Below, piece after piece: positions 7,630 to 16,474 of a stretch of 64,000 nucleotides of DNA (within the stretch, counting starts at the first letter, position 1; every line of letters begins with the position of its first letter). A program made the position numbers and the translations under genes. The stretch is from Lachnospiraceae bacterium (GTDB lineage Bacteria; Bacillota; Clostridia; Lachnospirales; Lachnospiraceae): NCBI GenBank assembly GCA_030825115.1, contig JAPJQL010000004.1, positions 1-64,000 of the forward strand, in the 5' to 3' direction. The notes under the pieces were generated by a model. The model searched no databases. It worked only from the letters and a program-made list of their open reading frames with translations, and was not told where the DNA came from.

Positions 7630-8961
7630 TTACTCAGTCCTTTCTTCGTAATGCTCGGGCCAGACTAATATGCTCTTGCATCCTTTATTTCTGCCGCTCT
7701 CTACAGAGATGTCATAACCGTCTCCAAAAAGCTGTCTGATTCTGTCTTTTGCGTAATCCATTCCAAGCTTAATATAGTGTCCCTCGTGCCTGTCCTTATA
7801 TGTTTCGTGTTTGATCGCGATCTCCGTTTCACTAAGTCCCGGACCGTCATCGCTGACCTCCAGGATCAGATTGCCGTTTCGGACAGAACCCACAACCGAT
7901 ATATGACCGCCTTCTTTTTTCATCATGATCCCATTGTATAGCGCATTCTGCACAAACGGCATCAGGATATTCGATGGCATCCGGTACATCTGCATCTCCT
8001 TCGGAACCTGTATAGAATATTCCAGCCGGTCTCCCAGCTTCTTTCTTTGGAACTCCAGATATCGTTCCACCTGCTCTAACTCTCCGGATATGTGGACAAG
8101 CGTTTCTTTATCCTGATATTTATACTTGATATATTCGATAAAATCTCCCAACAGCTCATTGGTCCGCGGGGCGTCCTCAATGACAGTCAGATTTAAGAGC
8201 GATACCAGGACATCCAGCATTTCATATGGATTGGAGAGGATCTTCAGCTCCTGTGCCTCCCGTGACTTCTGGATATTCTCCTTCATATACCGCTGGTTCG
8301 ACATCTGCATTTTTTTGATCCGCTTTTTCAAAACATCTTCCTGCATGTGCTGGCTGATCTCGTTCTCACTGAGCTGGTTGATCACCAGAAATACCAGATT
8401 GGCAATATCCATAAATTTCTCATAGGAGTATATCGGGATTTCCTCCATCAAATCCTGACATTGGCTCACCACCTCGTTGGACTTTGCAGACTGCATAACG
8501 GAAGACAGACGGCTGACAGACTCCGGGGCGTCTAAGCAGCGAATCTGGCCGCCGATAAATCCGCCCAGATAATGCCCCCTTACAATGATCGGGATAGCCA
8601 CCTCCAAAAGCCCGCAGGGGCAAAAATAGACATTCGTCCTCTGCGTTACCGCCGCCTGGATAGAACCGAACGCATCGGATGATTTGCACCGCTCGATCGC
8701 TTCCGGAAATCCCCTGACCTTCTGGCAAAAATGAGAAAATGATGTCGCCTCCGTAATCGGCTCTCCCCTGAAATCCACAGTAACGAACGCAAGTCCGGTG
8801 GCCTTGGAAAGACTCTTCTGGATATTCTCCAGTTTCTCCTTTCCAAACAGATGGATAATATCCAGTTGATTGACATTGCCTTCATCATTCATGTTAAAAT
8901 ATTCGTCTAATCGATCTGTTTCCAGTTCATTCATATGGATGCCCTCATGATATTCTGTCAT
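7630..8961 (-). CDS. Sensor kinase-like protein with PocR ligand-binding domain
   Basis: The 443-residue protein has no membrane segments. Residues about 35-190 form a PocR sensory domain with a Cys-rich motif (YFCPCGLLEVAIP); this domain class senses small diols or related compounds in pdu systems. A coiled-coil linker and a LytS-type kinase region follow. In that region the expected NPHFLFN phospho-acceptor box reads NPYEMLD, so the His appears to be replaced by Tyr. The ATP-binding part keeps a divergent N-box (FVQNALYNG) and the G-box DDGPGL. Either phosphotransfer is unusual or the protein controls its partner allosterically. The start at 8961 was chosen because AAGGAGAG lies just upstream; a further in-frame ATG is at 8988. 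Confidence 0.85.
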   Translation of the reverse strand: MTEYHEGIHMNELETDRLDEYFNMNDEGNVNQLDIIHLFGKEKLENIQKSLSKATGLAFVTVDFRGEPITEATSFSHFCQKVRGFPEAIERCKSSDAFGSIQAAVTQRTNVYFCPCGLLEVAIPIIVRGHYLGGFIGGQIRCLDAPESVSRLSSVMQSAKSNEVVSQCQDLMEEIPIYSYEKFMDIANLVFLVINQLSENEISQHMQEDVLKKRIKKMQMSNQRYMKENIQKSREAQELKILSNPYEMLDVLVSLLNLTVIEDAPRTNELLGDFIEYIKYKYQDKETLVHISGELEQVERYLEFQRKKLGDRLEYSIQVPKEMQMYRMPSNILMPFVQNALYNGIMMKKEGGHISVVGSVRNGNLILEVSDDGPGLSETEIAIKHETYKDRHEGHYIKLGMDYAKDRIRQLFGDGYDISVESGRNKGCKSILVWPEHYEERTE

Positions 8962-8993
8962 ATCCAAAATCTCTCCTTGTTGCGTCAACTATA

Positions 8994-9022
8994 ATTTTAC
9001 CATCTTTCTCCCGATAGGACAA
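8994..9022 (-). promoter_or_regulatory. Promoter of the sensor kinase/response regulator unit
   Basis: On the minus strand TTGTCC (9022-9017) and TAAAAT (8999-8994) are separated by 17 bases, about 30 bases upstream of the kinase start. The -35 is recognisable and no TGGATTnTAC motif is present, which fits basal expression of the regulators. Confidence 0.6.
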
Positions 9023-9054
9023 TCTGTTTGTAGGCAGCCGGAACATCTTCATCC

Positions 9055-9100
9055 AAAAAAGACCGGTCTGTAAGCACATGTCCTCCAGCCCCGGTCTTTT
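9055..9100 (-). terminator. Rho-independent terminator ending the main microcompartment operon
   Basis: On the minus strand AAAAGACCGG pairs with CCGGTCTTTTTT across a loop of about 25 bases, followed by TTTTTTGG. It lies about 35 bases after the propanol dehydrogenase stop and separates the structural operon from the regulatory operon. Confidence 0.8.
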
Positions 9101-9132
9101 CGTTCTGCTCTGATCCCAACGGCTGCCCGTCG

Positions 9133-10248
9133 TCAGTAAATGCTTAGAAGTATCTCCCGCATAGCCGCAGTCCCGATTTCCCGCGGAGTCGTAGTGAGGC
9201 AGTTGTCCAGCAAAGCATTGTCTATCATATTCTGAATCTGCTTTTCATAATGATCCCTGCTGATATCCAGCTCCCTTACAGAAGTCGGCATGTTCATACA
9301 GCGCATCAGCGTCGCAACCAGCTCTTTCAGAGCCTGCACGGCATGTTCCGGTGATTCTTCGATCCCCACCAGCTGGACCTTGTAAGCCAGCATTGCATAT
9401 TTACGCATGATATCGTGGTTCACACTGTTGTAATCGATCACCTTGTTTAACAACATGGCATTGGCCAGTCCGTGCGGGATATGGAAGGTGCCTCCAAGCT
9501 GATGGGCAATGCTGTGGTTTACTCCAAGCCCCGCCGTATTGAACGACATCCCGGCAAGCGTGGATGCCTCATGCATCAGTGTCCTGGATTCCAGATTCTT
9601 TCCGTCCTGATAACAGCTCAGCAGCGCTTTGGTCAGCAGCTCCACCGCCTTCTCAGACAGCGCATCGGAAAACACATTGGAATTGACAGCCACATAAGCT
9701 TCGATCGCGTGAGTCAGCACATCCATTCCTGTATTTGCCGTGATGGACGGAGGCACAGACAACGTAAGCCTCGGATCCAGAATTGCCACATCCGCAAGGA
9801 TATCATCGGAAGCGATCAAATGCTTGGTTTTGCTCTCCGTATCCGTGATGACCGCCGCAGAGGTTACCTCCGAGCCGGTCCCGCTGGTTGTCGGAATCGT
9901 TATAAATTTAGGCTTCGGAATCAGCTCCTTTTCATTTGCAAAATAGATGATTCCTTTTGCCGTATCAATGGCCGAGCCTCCGCCAAATCCGATCACAACA
10001 TCCGGTTTTACTTTACAGATCAGGCTCAGCCCCTTTCCTACCACCTCGATGGTAGGGTCCGGGATCGCCTCGTCAAAAAGCTCCAGGGTGTTGCTGGAAT
10101 CCAGCGCATCGATGATATAGTTGATCGCTCCGCTCTCCGACAGAAACCTGTCGCAGACCACCATGATCCGTTTCCTTCGAATCTTCCGCAGATAGTCCAT
10201 AGCATAATGGCCGCTGCGGATCTTTGTCTTGATATAAATATTTGACAT
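9133..10248 (-). CDS. pduQ: Iron-containing alcohol dehydrogenase, PduQ-like propanol dehydrogenase
   Basis: Reduces propanal (or another aldehyde) to the alcohol with NADH and so recycles NAD+ inside the microcompartment. The 371-residue protein carries the group III dehydrogenase signatures: the nucleotide motif GFGGGSAIDTAKG, TTSGTGSEVT, and metal-binding His in GVNHSIAHQLGGTFHIPHG. It is the last gene of the operon, after the aldehyde dehydrogenase. The start follows AGGAGAGACGCC. The PduQ name rests on context plus family; the exact aldehyde is inferred. Confidence 0.88.
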   Translation of the reverse strand: MSNIYIKTKIRSGHYAMDYLRKIRRKRIMVVCDRFLSESGAINYIIDALDSSNTLELFDEAIPDPTIEVVGKGLSLICKVKPDVVIGFGGGSAIDTAKGIIYFANEKELIPKPKFITIPTTSGTGSEVTSAAVITDTESKTKHLIASDDILADVAILDPRLTLSVPPSITANTGMDVLTHAIEAYVAVNSNVFSDALSEKAVELLTKALLSCYQDGKNLESRTLMHEASTLAGMSFNTAGLGVNHSIAHQLGGTFHIPHGLANAMLLNKVIDYNSVNHDIMRKYAMLAYKVQLVGIEESPEHAVQALKELVATLMRCMNMPTSVRELDISRDHYEKQIQNMIDNALLDNCLTTTPREIGTAAMREILLSIY

Positions 10249-10300
10249 AAGGCGTCTCTCCTTCTCAGTCCGTCAATGGTCGCTATGATGCAGGGGGTTT

Positions 10301-11716
10301 TCAGCGGATGCTGAATGCATCACTCATAACGCATTTCCGTTTTCTACAGAAAGATCTTGCCGATGTCAGACCTTCTCCGGTAGGCCCGGCAATGGTGAAG
10401 GTTGTATATCCTTCTCCGCCCACGCCGATTCCTGCATAAGAAGGCGCATTCTTAACGAAGATCGTGGTCTCCATGATCTTTGCCATCTTGCTCAGCTTCT
10501 CCACATTCTTTGAATGCATGATCGCGGTATGACGGTTGCCGTGCTCTGCTTCCTGTGCATATGCGATCGCCGTATCCACATCCGACACCCGGACAACCGG
10601 GAGAATCGGCATCATCATCTCTTCCTGTACCAGCAGATGATCCTTTGGAACCTCCATGATAATAGCTCTGACACTGTCATCTACATTGATTCCCAGCTTC
10701 GCCAGAATGTACTTTGCACTCTTTCCTACAAAGGAAGTCTTCGGACCGCCCTTTTCGTTGGTAACAAGCGCTACAAGCTGCTCCAGCAGCGCAGCGTCCG
10801 TAATCTGGAATGCCCCGTTCAGCTTCATGCTGTGAATCAGATAATCGCAGATCTCATCGACTGCAAATACTTCCTTCTCTGCAATACAGGGCACATTGTT
10901 GTCAAAGCTGCACCCGTCGATAATATCTTTTGCCGCTTTTTCGATATCGGCAGTCTCATCCACCACTACCGGGGGATTGCCGGCGCCGGCGCCGATCGCC
11001 TTTTTCCCGGAAGAAAGCACCTTCTTTACGATAGACGGTCCTCCCGTAGCAACCAGCAGGCGGACTTTTGGATTGTCAATCATCTTGTTCGTATTTTCAA
11101 TTGACGGCTCCTCCACCATGGTGATCAGGTTTGCTGGCGCGCCGCATTCCATAAGCGCCTTATTCAGCATCTTTACAACCATCTGCGAAACCTTCTTTGC
11201 CCTTGGATGCGGGCTGAAGATCACGGTATTTCCGCCTGCGATCATCGAGATAGAGTTGTTGATGATCGTCTCCGTCGGGTTCGTGGTGGGAGTGATCGCA
11301 CCGATCACACCAAACGGGCAGTATTCAACCAGGGTAAGACCGTTATCTCCGGTGATCGCCTCGCTGACCAGGTCTTCCGTTCCCGGTGTCAGCTCTGCAG
11401 CAAGACGGTTTTTGATCAGTTTGTGGTCATAATTGCCGATTTCCGTCTCTTCCACAGAAAGGCGGGACATCATCTCCAGATTTTCCCGTTTTACCACGGT
11501 AGCACGGATCACGTCCACGTACTTCTGACGGTCACTGATTTTAGAGAACAGCAGTTCCTTCTGAGCCTTTTCAGAGGCTTCGATCGCCTCATCCATCGTC
11601 TCGAACACGCCATACTGTTCTGCCTTTGGCATAACGAACTTCTGGGGCTGCTCCGTCCTGATTTCCTTCAGGGCCTGCTGCACCATCTGTTCAATCACTT
11701 TCATATCCATATCCAT
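10301..11716 (-). CDS. pduP: CoA-acylating aldehyde dehydrogenase, PduP/EutE type, with encapsulation peptide
   Basis: Oxidises propanal plus CoA and NAD+ to propionyl-CoA. The 471-residue protein opens with an amphipathic helix (MKVIEQMVQQALKEI, residues 5-19) followed by a flexible linker, a typical microcompartment targeting peptide. The catalytic Cys lies in NNVPCIAEKEV and the nucleotide-binding region in VATGGPSIV. The C-terminus (CVMSDAFSIR) matches the PduP family. It is paralogous to the protein at 14798-16120, which lacks the targeting helix. It lies between the EutJ-like and PduQ-like genes. Confidence 0.92.
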   Translation of the reverse strand: MDMDMKVIEQMVQQALKEIRTEQPQKFVMPKAEQYGVFETMDEAIEASEKAQKELLFSKISDRQKYVDVIRATVVKRENLEMMSRLSVEETEIGNYDHKLIKNRLAAELTPGTEDLVSEAITGDNGLTLVEYCPFGVIGAITPTTNPTETIINNSISMIAGGNTVIFSPHPRAKKVSQMVVKMLNKALMECGAPANLITMVEEPSIENTNKMIDNPKVRLLVATGGPSIVKKVLSSGKKAIGAGAGNPPVVVDETADIEKAAKDIIDGCSFDNNVPCIAEKEVFAVDEICDYLIHSMKLNGAFQITDAALLEQLVALVTNEKGGPKTSFVGKSAKYILAKLGINVDDSVRAIIMEVPKDHLLVQEEMMMPILPVVRVSDVDTAIAYAQEAEHGNRHTAIMHSKNVEKLSKMAKIMETTIFVKNAPSYAGIGVGGEGYTTFTIAGPTGEGLTSARSFCRKRKCVMSDAFSIR

Positions 11717-11738
11717 GAGTATTGCACCTTCTTTCTAT

Positions 11739-12563
11739 CTATTCAGGAATTACGGCGGCATTCCAGGCAATGCCGAGCGGGGTGACAAGCAGTGCGTCGT
11801 TTGTCTTGACTGTTGTAATCCCCAGTTCCTTTTCAAACGTACTCTCAAAGTCTGTAAAACAGCTTGCACCGCCTACCACATAGACACGGTCCACATCGAA
11901 ACCTTCCAGGAACCGCTTTACGATGGAAGCCATCTTCTGTACGACGGGCCTGATGATCGGGAACACATCGTTTTCCTTCGTCAGATCCTTCTTCATCTGC
12001 TCCGCCTCGTCAATGGAAATCCCGTAATACCCTGCCAAAACCAGAGTCATATGCGTGCCCCCTGTCGGTTCATCTGCGGTAAAGATTACTTTTCCGTCTT
12101 TCAGGATACTGATGCCGGTAGTGCCGCCGCCAACATCCACGACCGCCCCGTCGGTGATGTCCAAAACAGATGCCGCAGCCGTCGGTTCATCGATCACATT
12201 CGTCACCTCAAACCCTGCGCCTTCCACCACATTGGAAATACACCGCACATTCCCCTCAATAATCCCCGGAGGGATTGCTGTCGCCGCCGTCTCAAGCGAT
12301 ACGCCAAGTATCTCCTCCAACTGCGCCTTCAGACGTCTTACCGTCTGCATGGCGCCCACAAAATCCACAACAATCCCATCCTTTACGACTTTGGAAACCG
12401 CAGTCGCGCCTGCTACCGGATGGTTGTCTGCATCTGTCACAGCGATCACGATATTGGCAGTTCCCAAATCCACACCCGTTTTCAGCGGGCCGGAAAATGG
12501 ATTGCATTTATTCTCCTCGATCAGCTCTGCAAATTCAGACAGCACTTCTTTGGTTATGAGCAT
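11739..12563 (-). CDS. eutJ: EutJ-like microcompartment chaperone, actin/Hsp70-fold ATPase
   Basis: This 274-residue protein has the phosphate-1 motif (VDLGTANIVIAVTD) and phosphate-2 motif (VDVGGGTTGISIL) of the Hsp70/actin ATPase superfamily, with no substrate-binding C-terminal domain. EutJ-type proteins are found in ethanolamine and GRM loci and are thought to assist cargo folding or reactivation, but the biochemical role is not settled. It is placed between pduL and the aldehyde dehydrogenase gene. The start follows AGAGGGG. Confidence 0.88.
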   Translation of the reverse strand: MLITKEVLSEFAELIEENKCNPFSGPLKTGVDLGTANIVIAVTDADNHPVAGATAVSKVVKDGIVVDFVGAMQTVRRLKAQLEEILGVSLETAATAIPPGIIEGNVRCISNVVEGAGFEVTNVIDEPTAAASVLDITDGAVVDVGGGTTGISILKDGKVIFTADEPTGGTHMTLVLAGYYGISIDEAEQMKKDLTKENDVFPIIRPVVQKMASIVKRFLEGFDVDRVYVVGGASCFTDFESTFEKELGITTVKTNDALLVTPLGIAWNAAVIPE

Positions 12564-12586
12564 ACAACCCCTCTTTTCTGCTAATC

Positions 12587-13225
12587 TTATTCATGTCGGA
12601 TAATTACATAATCATTGTTGCCGAGTGCACAGGCATTCGCCTCGTCCACATCCACGTGCATCTCCAGCGAAAACTGGTCGGAAACCCGAATCAGTACATC
12701 GCCAAACACTCCGCGTCTCTCCCCAAATGTCTCAACCTCCACGATATCCTTATCCTTAACTCCCATGGCCGAGGCCTGTTCCGGAGTCATATGGATATGG
12801 CGCAGAGCTATAATCGCTCCATGAGGAAGTGCTACAGTTCCTTTTGGCCCGACCATCTCCAGTCCCGGGGTTCCCTCCAGATGACCCGACTCCCGGATCG
12901 GCGGCCGGATTCCCAGACGAAAACTGTCTGTTTTGGAAATCTCGATCTGGCTTTCTTTTCTGACCGGTCCCAATATCCGTACCCGGTCAAATTCGCCCTT
13001 CGGTCCGCGGATCACCACCGTCTCATTGCAGGCATACTGCCCCGGCTGCTTCAGATCGCTTTTCTTCGTCAGCTCGTAGCCTTTGCCAAACAGTGTCTCC
13101 AGATCTTCCTGGCTTACATGGACATGTCTGTTGGAAACTCCTATGGGGATTTTGTATGTATCATACGTTTTTACTTTCTCCATTACCCGTTTGGTAATCA
13201 GTTTAATCAGTTCTTCATTGACCAT
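12587..13225 (-). CDS. pduL: Phosphate propanoyltransferase, PduL type, with encapsulation peptide
   Basis: Converts propionyl-CoA plus phosphate to propionyl phosphate plus CoA and recycles the internal CoA pool. The 212-residue protein has the two PduL domains with zinc-ligand His residues (GVSNRHVHVSQED and ALRHIHMTPEQA) and a further MHVDVDEANA motif. The N-terminus (VNEELIKLITKRVMEKV) is an amphipathic targeting helix. The start at 13225 gives the normal family length; an in-frame start further upstream would add 18 residues that do not fit the family. Propionyl phosphate could then go to the acetate kinase at 29182-30372. Confidence 0.92.
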   Translation of the reverse strand: MVNEELIKLITKRVMEKVKTYDTYKIPIGVSNRHVHVSQEDLETLFGKGYELTKKSDLKQPGQYACNETVVIRGPKGEFDRVRILGPVRKESQIEISKTDSFRLGIRPPIRESGHLEGTPGLEMVGPKGTVALPHGAIIALRHIHMTPEQASAMGVKDKDIVEVETFGERRGVFGDVLIRVSDQFSLEMHVDVDEANACALGNNDYVIIRHE

Positions 13226-13289
13226 AACGTAAGGCCCCTTCCAGAAGTTTTGGATACCAGCCCGAAAGCTGGTATCCATTTATTGCATC

Positions 13290-13568
13290 TTATAAAGACT
13301 TCGGCAAGATCTTCTCTACATCCGTGTGTGGTCTTGGGATTACATGCTGGGAAACCACTTCGCCAACGTTTGATGCTGCTGCCGCGCCTGCGTCCACGGA
13401 AGCCTTAACTGCGCCTACATCCCCGCGTACCATAACGGTAACAAGACCAGAACCAATCTTCTCATAGCCGATCAGAGCCACGTTAGCAGCTTTGGTCATA
13501 GCATCTGCTGCCTCGATTGCGCCTACCAGACCTTTTGTTTCAACCATTCCTAATGCTTCGTTAGACAT
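13290..13568 (-). CDS. BMC-H hexameric shell protein, PduA/PduJ type
   Basis: The 92-residue single BMC domain opens ALGMVETKGLVGAIEAADAM and has the GSGLVTVMVRGDVGAVKA strand-loop that lines the hexamer pore. It ends in VIPRPHTDVEKILP, the common C-terminal motif. It is nearly identical to the protein at 17967-18245, differing at a handful of positions, which suggests a recent duplication or strong selection on the same tile. The ribosome site is AGGAGGAAAATAAT. Confidence 0.97.
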   Translation of the reverse strand: MSNEALGMVETKGLVGAIEAADAMTKAANVALIGYEKIGSGLVTVMVRGDVGAVKASVDAGAAAASNVGEVVSQHVIPRPHTDVEKILPKSL

Positions 13569-13607
13569 ATTATTTTCCTCCTGATTTTCCTGTTAAAATT
13601 TACTTTT

Positions 13608-14774
13608 TTAAAATACCAACTGTTTCAAAATCCATGCCTTGTCTGTCTCTTCCCACCGGAAGCCCTGGTCCGTCCTGCCGAAATGTCCGTATGCCGCAGT
13701 TTTTAGAAACTGTGGTTTTCTCAGGTTCAGCTCGGAGATGAAATCTGCAACCCCAAAGGAGAATACGCTTTTCACCAGTTCTTCTATTCTGCCGTCCGGC
13801 AGCCGTCCGGTGCCGAAGGTATTGACCGTAATCGCCTCAGGCATTGTCTGACCGATCACAAAAGCAAGGCTTACTTCACACCGCTTTGCCAGCTCTGCCG
13901 CCACGATATTTTTTGCCACATAACGAGCCATGTATGCCGCCGAGCGGTCTACTTTCGTCGGGTCCTTCCCCGAAAAAGCCCCGCCGCCGTGCTTTCCGAC
14001 CGTCCCATAGCTGTCTACCATAAGCTTCCTTCCGGTCACTCCGGTGTCACCCGCCGGTCCGCCGATCACAAATCTGCCCGTGGGGTTCACATGGATCCTG
14101 GTCTCGGGCGTCATCCACCGGGAATCGATAACCGGCTCAATAACATCACACTTGATAAACGCCTCCAAAACCTCATGGGAAACCAATTCACCGTGCTGGG
14201 TGGATACGACGATGCTGTGGATGCCAAGCGGCTCTCCTGCCTCATTGTATTTCATGGTAACCTGGGTCTTCCCGTCCGGATACAGAAAATCCACATGCCT
14301 GTGTTTTCTCACATATGCCAGACGTTCAGACAGCCGGTTCGCCATATGGCAGGGAAGCGGCATCATGCTCTCCGTCTCATCGGTTGCATAGCCATACATA
14401 ATCCCCTGGTCACCGCCGCCGAGTATCTCTTTTCCGCCTTTGCTCCCCCGCGTCACACCCTGGGATATGTCCGGAGACTGGTTATGGATATTGGTGAGGA
14501 TCATACAGGTATCTGCATCAAATCCTTTGCCGCGTTCCACATATCCAATCTTTCGGATAATCTCCCTTGCCCTGCTTACCACATCCACCTGCGCCGTCGA
14601 AGTAACCTCTCCGGCAAGCATCAGAGTATCGGTGGAAGCCATGGCTTCGATTGCCACACGGGATCTGGGGTCCTGCTCCAGATAGGCATCCAGGATACCG
14701 TCTGCAATCTGGTCGCACACCTTGTCAGGATGACCTTCCGTCACGGATTCTGAAGTCACGTAATATGTTCTCAT
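13608..14774 (-). CDS. metK: S-adenosylmethionine synthetase
   Basis: Makes S-adenosylmethionine from ATP and methionine. The 388-residue protein has normal length and all family landmarks: the N-terminal ESVTEGHPDK, the GGGDQGIMYGYA loop, the GGPAGDTGVTGRK motif and GGGAFSGKDPTKVDRS near the second phosphate site. It is embedded in the microcompartment operon between a shell gene and the second aldehyde dehydrogenase. SAM is consumed by the activase encoded at 19100-20017, so local supply is a plausible reason. The start at 14774 follows AGGTGATAGG; an upstream in-frame start adds 19 unrelated residues. Confidence 0.96.
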   Translation of the reverse strand: MRTYYVTSESVTEGHPDKVCDQIADGILDAYLEQDPRSRVAIEAMASTDTLMLAGEVTSTAQVDVVSRAREIIRKIGYVERGKGFDADTCMILTNIHNQSPDISQGVTRGSKGGKEILGGGDQGIMYGYATDETESMMPLPCHMANRLSERLAYVRKHRHVDFLYPDGKTQVTMKYNEAGEPLGIHSIVVSTQHGELVSHEVLEAFIKCDVIEPVIDSRWMTPETRIHVNPTGRFVIGGPAGDTGVTGRKLMVDSYGTVGKHGGGAFSGKDPTKVDRSAAYMARYVAKNIVAAELAKRCEVSLAFVIGQTMPEAITVNTFGTGRLPDGRIEELVKSVFSFGVADFISELNLRKPQFLKTAAYGHFGRTDQGFRWEETDKAWILKQLVF

Positions 14775-14797
14775 CCTATCACCTGCTTTCTTAAATC

Positions 14798-16120
14798 CTA
14801 ACGGATGGAAAATCCGCTTGTCAGCGTACATCTGCGCCGCCGTGCAAAATGTCTTGCCGAGGTAGTTCCCTCCCCCGTCGTTGTTGCTATCGTAAAACTG
14901 GTATGCCCTTCTTTATCAAAGCCAATGCCAAGAAGCGACGCCCCGTTCTTTACAAATACAGAGGTCTGCATCTTCTTTGCCGCCCGGTTCAGGCGTTCAA
15001 TCGACTCCGAGTGAATCGTAGCCGTATGCCGGTATCCCTGCTCTACATCCAGAGCGATCTCCAGCGCCTCGTCAAAGTCTGCCGCCTTTACAAGCGGGAC
15101 CAAAGGCATCAAAAGCTCCAGTGTCACAAAGGGGTGCATCCGGTCTGTCTCCGCCACGATCAGTCTGATATGGTTTGGACAGCTGATTCCTGCACATTCC
15201 AGAATCTCATTGGCACTTCTGCCTTCCAGTTTCTTGTTGATCACATAATCTTCCGTCACCGCTACGTCCAGAAGCTTTTGGATCTCGGTTTCGCTCTTTA
15301 CATAGTAGACGCCGTTTTTCAACAGCTCATATACAAAGCGGTCCGCAGCCTCTTCCACAACCACGATACACTTTTCTGAAGTGCACATCAGGTTGTTGTC
15401 AAAGGAAGCTCCCAAAACAATATCTCTCGCAGCTTTTGCCAGATCCGCTGTCTCATCCACCATCGCAACCGGATTTGCCGGTCCGGCCCCAATCACCTTC
15501 TTGCCGGATGTCAAAGCCTGTCTGAGCGATCCGCTTCCACCGGTACAGACTACCAGGTCTACGTCCGGGTGGCTCATAACCTCTGTCGTGAAGCCCATCA
15601 GGCTCTCGTGCAGAGTCACTACCAGATTGTCGATCCCACAGACGTTGCGGATCGCGTTGCTGATAACGGTTGTCAGATATTGCGAAACCCTGACTGCTCT
15701 CGGATGTGGGCAATGAATGATCGCGTTTCCGGCAGCCAGCATACCGATCGTGTTGCTGATCAGCGTGGCGCACGGATTTGTGCAGGGCTGGACCGCGCAG
15801 ACGATTCCAAAGGAAGACAGCTCATATAACGTCATGCCATGGTCCCCGGTATTGACCTCAGTAACCAAATCTTCCACGCCCGGCGTTTTTTCAATCGCAA
15901 GCCTGATCTTCTGTGCTTTATCCCTGGCATCCCCCATACCGGTCTCTGCAACCGTCATGGTCGCAAGCTCGTTCACGATGGGACGGAGCGCTGTCTTTAC
16001 ACTGTCGAGTATTTCCTGACGCTCATTCAGGCTCAGGTCCACGTATCTGCCGTAAGCTCCCTTTGCAGCAGAGACAGCATCGGTAACGCTGGAATACACA
16101 CTGCTTCTCATGTCATACAT
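14798..16120 (-). CDS. Second CoA-acylating aldehyde dehydrogenase, lacking an encapsulation peptide
   Basis: This 440-residue paralogue of the PduP-like protein at 10301 keeps the catalytic Cys in NNLMCTSEKCI, the nucleotide-binding region in VCTGGSGSLR and the ending CTLTSGFSIR. It starts directly in the catalytic domain (MRSSVYSSVTDAVSAAK) and has no amphipathic N-terminal helix and linker. It may be recruited through its partner, act on a different aldehyde, or work outside the shell. The start follows AAAGGAGGTA. It lies between the BMC-P gene and metK. Confidence 0.9.
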   Translation of the reverse strand: MYDMRSSVYSSVTDAVSAAKGAYGRYVDLSLNERQEILDSVKTALRPIVNELATMTVAETGMGDARDKAQKIRLAIEKTPGVEDLVTEVNTGDHGMTLYELSSFGIVCAVQPCTNPCATLISNTIGMLAAGNAIIHCPHPRAVRVSQYLTTVISNAIRNVCGIDNLVVTLHESLMGFTTEVMSHPDVDLVVCTGGSGSLRQALTSGKKVIGAGPANPVAMVDETADLAKAARDIVLGASFDNNLMCTSEKCIVVVEEAADRFVYELLKNGVYYVKSETEIQKLLDVAVTEDYVINKKLEGRSANEILECAGISCPNHIRLIVAETDRMHPFVTLELLMPLVPLVKAADFDEALEIALDVEQGYRHTATIHSESIERLNRAAKKMQTSVFVKNGASLLGIGFDKEGHTSFTIATTTGEGTTSARHFARRRRCTLTSGFSIR

Positions 16121-16133
16121 TACCTCCTTTCCT

Positions 16134-16397
16134 CTAAATATCCATTGTGTCTACAATTCCAATAATTGCCATATCTATGACAGCTTCCCGCTTCGCTTTG
16201 TCTACGCGGACAGAAGAACCCTGGCCGATCAGGACTGTCTCACCGATCCCGGCTCCAACGTAATCCACAGCAACCTCCTCCGAATCAATGAAGTCACCCT
16301 GGCCATTAATCCGTCTGATAATCATCAGCTTATATCCCACCAGAGAATCATCTTTTCTGGTCGCTACAACTGTTCCTATTATCTTAGCCAATCTCAT
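16134..16397 (-). CDS. BMC-P pentameric vertex protein, EutN/CcmL/PduN type
   Basis: Pentamers of this family cap the vertices of the polyhedral shell. The 87-residue protein has the family start (MRLAKIIGTVVATRKDD) and the conserved core AVDYVGAGIGETVLIGQGSS. An in-frame GTG at 16406 would add three residues, but it is only two bases from the AAAGGA ribosome site, so ATG 16397 is preferred. It is the only vertex gene in the window. Confidence 0.96.
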   Translation of the reverse strand: MRLAKIIGTVVATRKDDSLVGYKLMIIRRINGQGDFIDSEEVAVDYVGAGIGETVLIGQGSSVRVDKAKREAVIDMAIIGIVDTMDI

Positions 16398-16474
16398 ACT
16401 GTTCACATTCCTTTCATGGAGAACCAGGCTGTTTCATCTATATGGCATATTTAATCTCCAATATTTTTATACTG

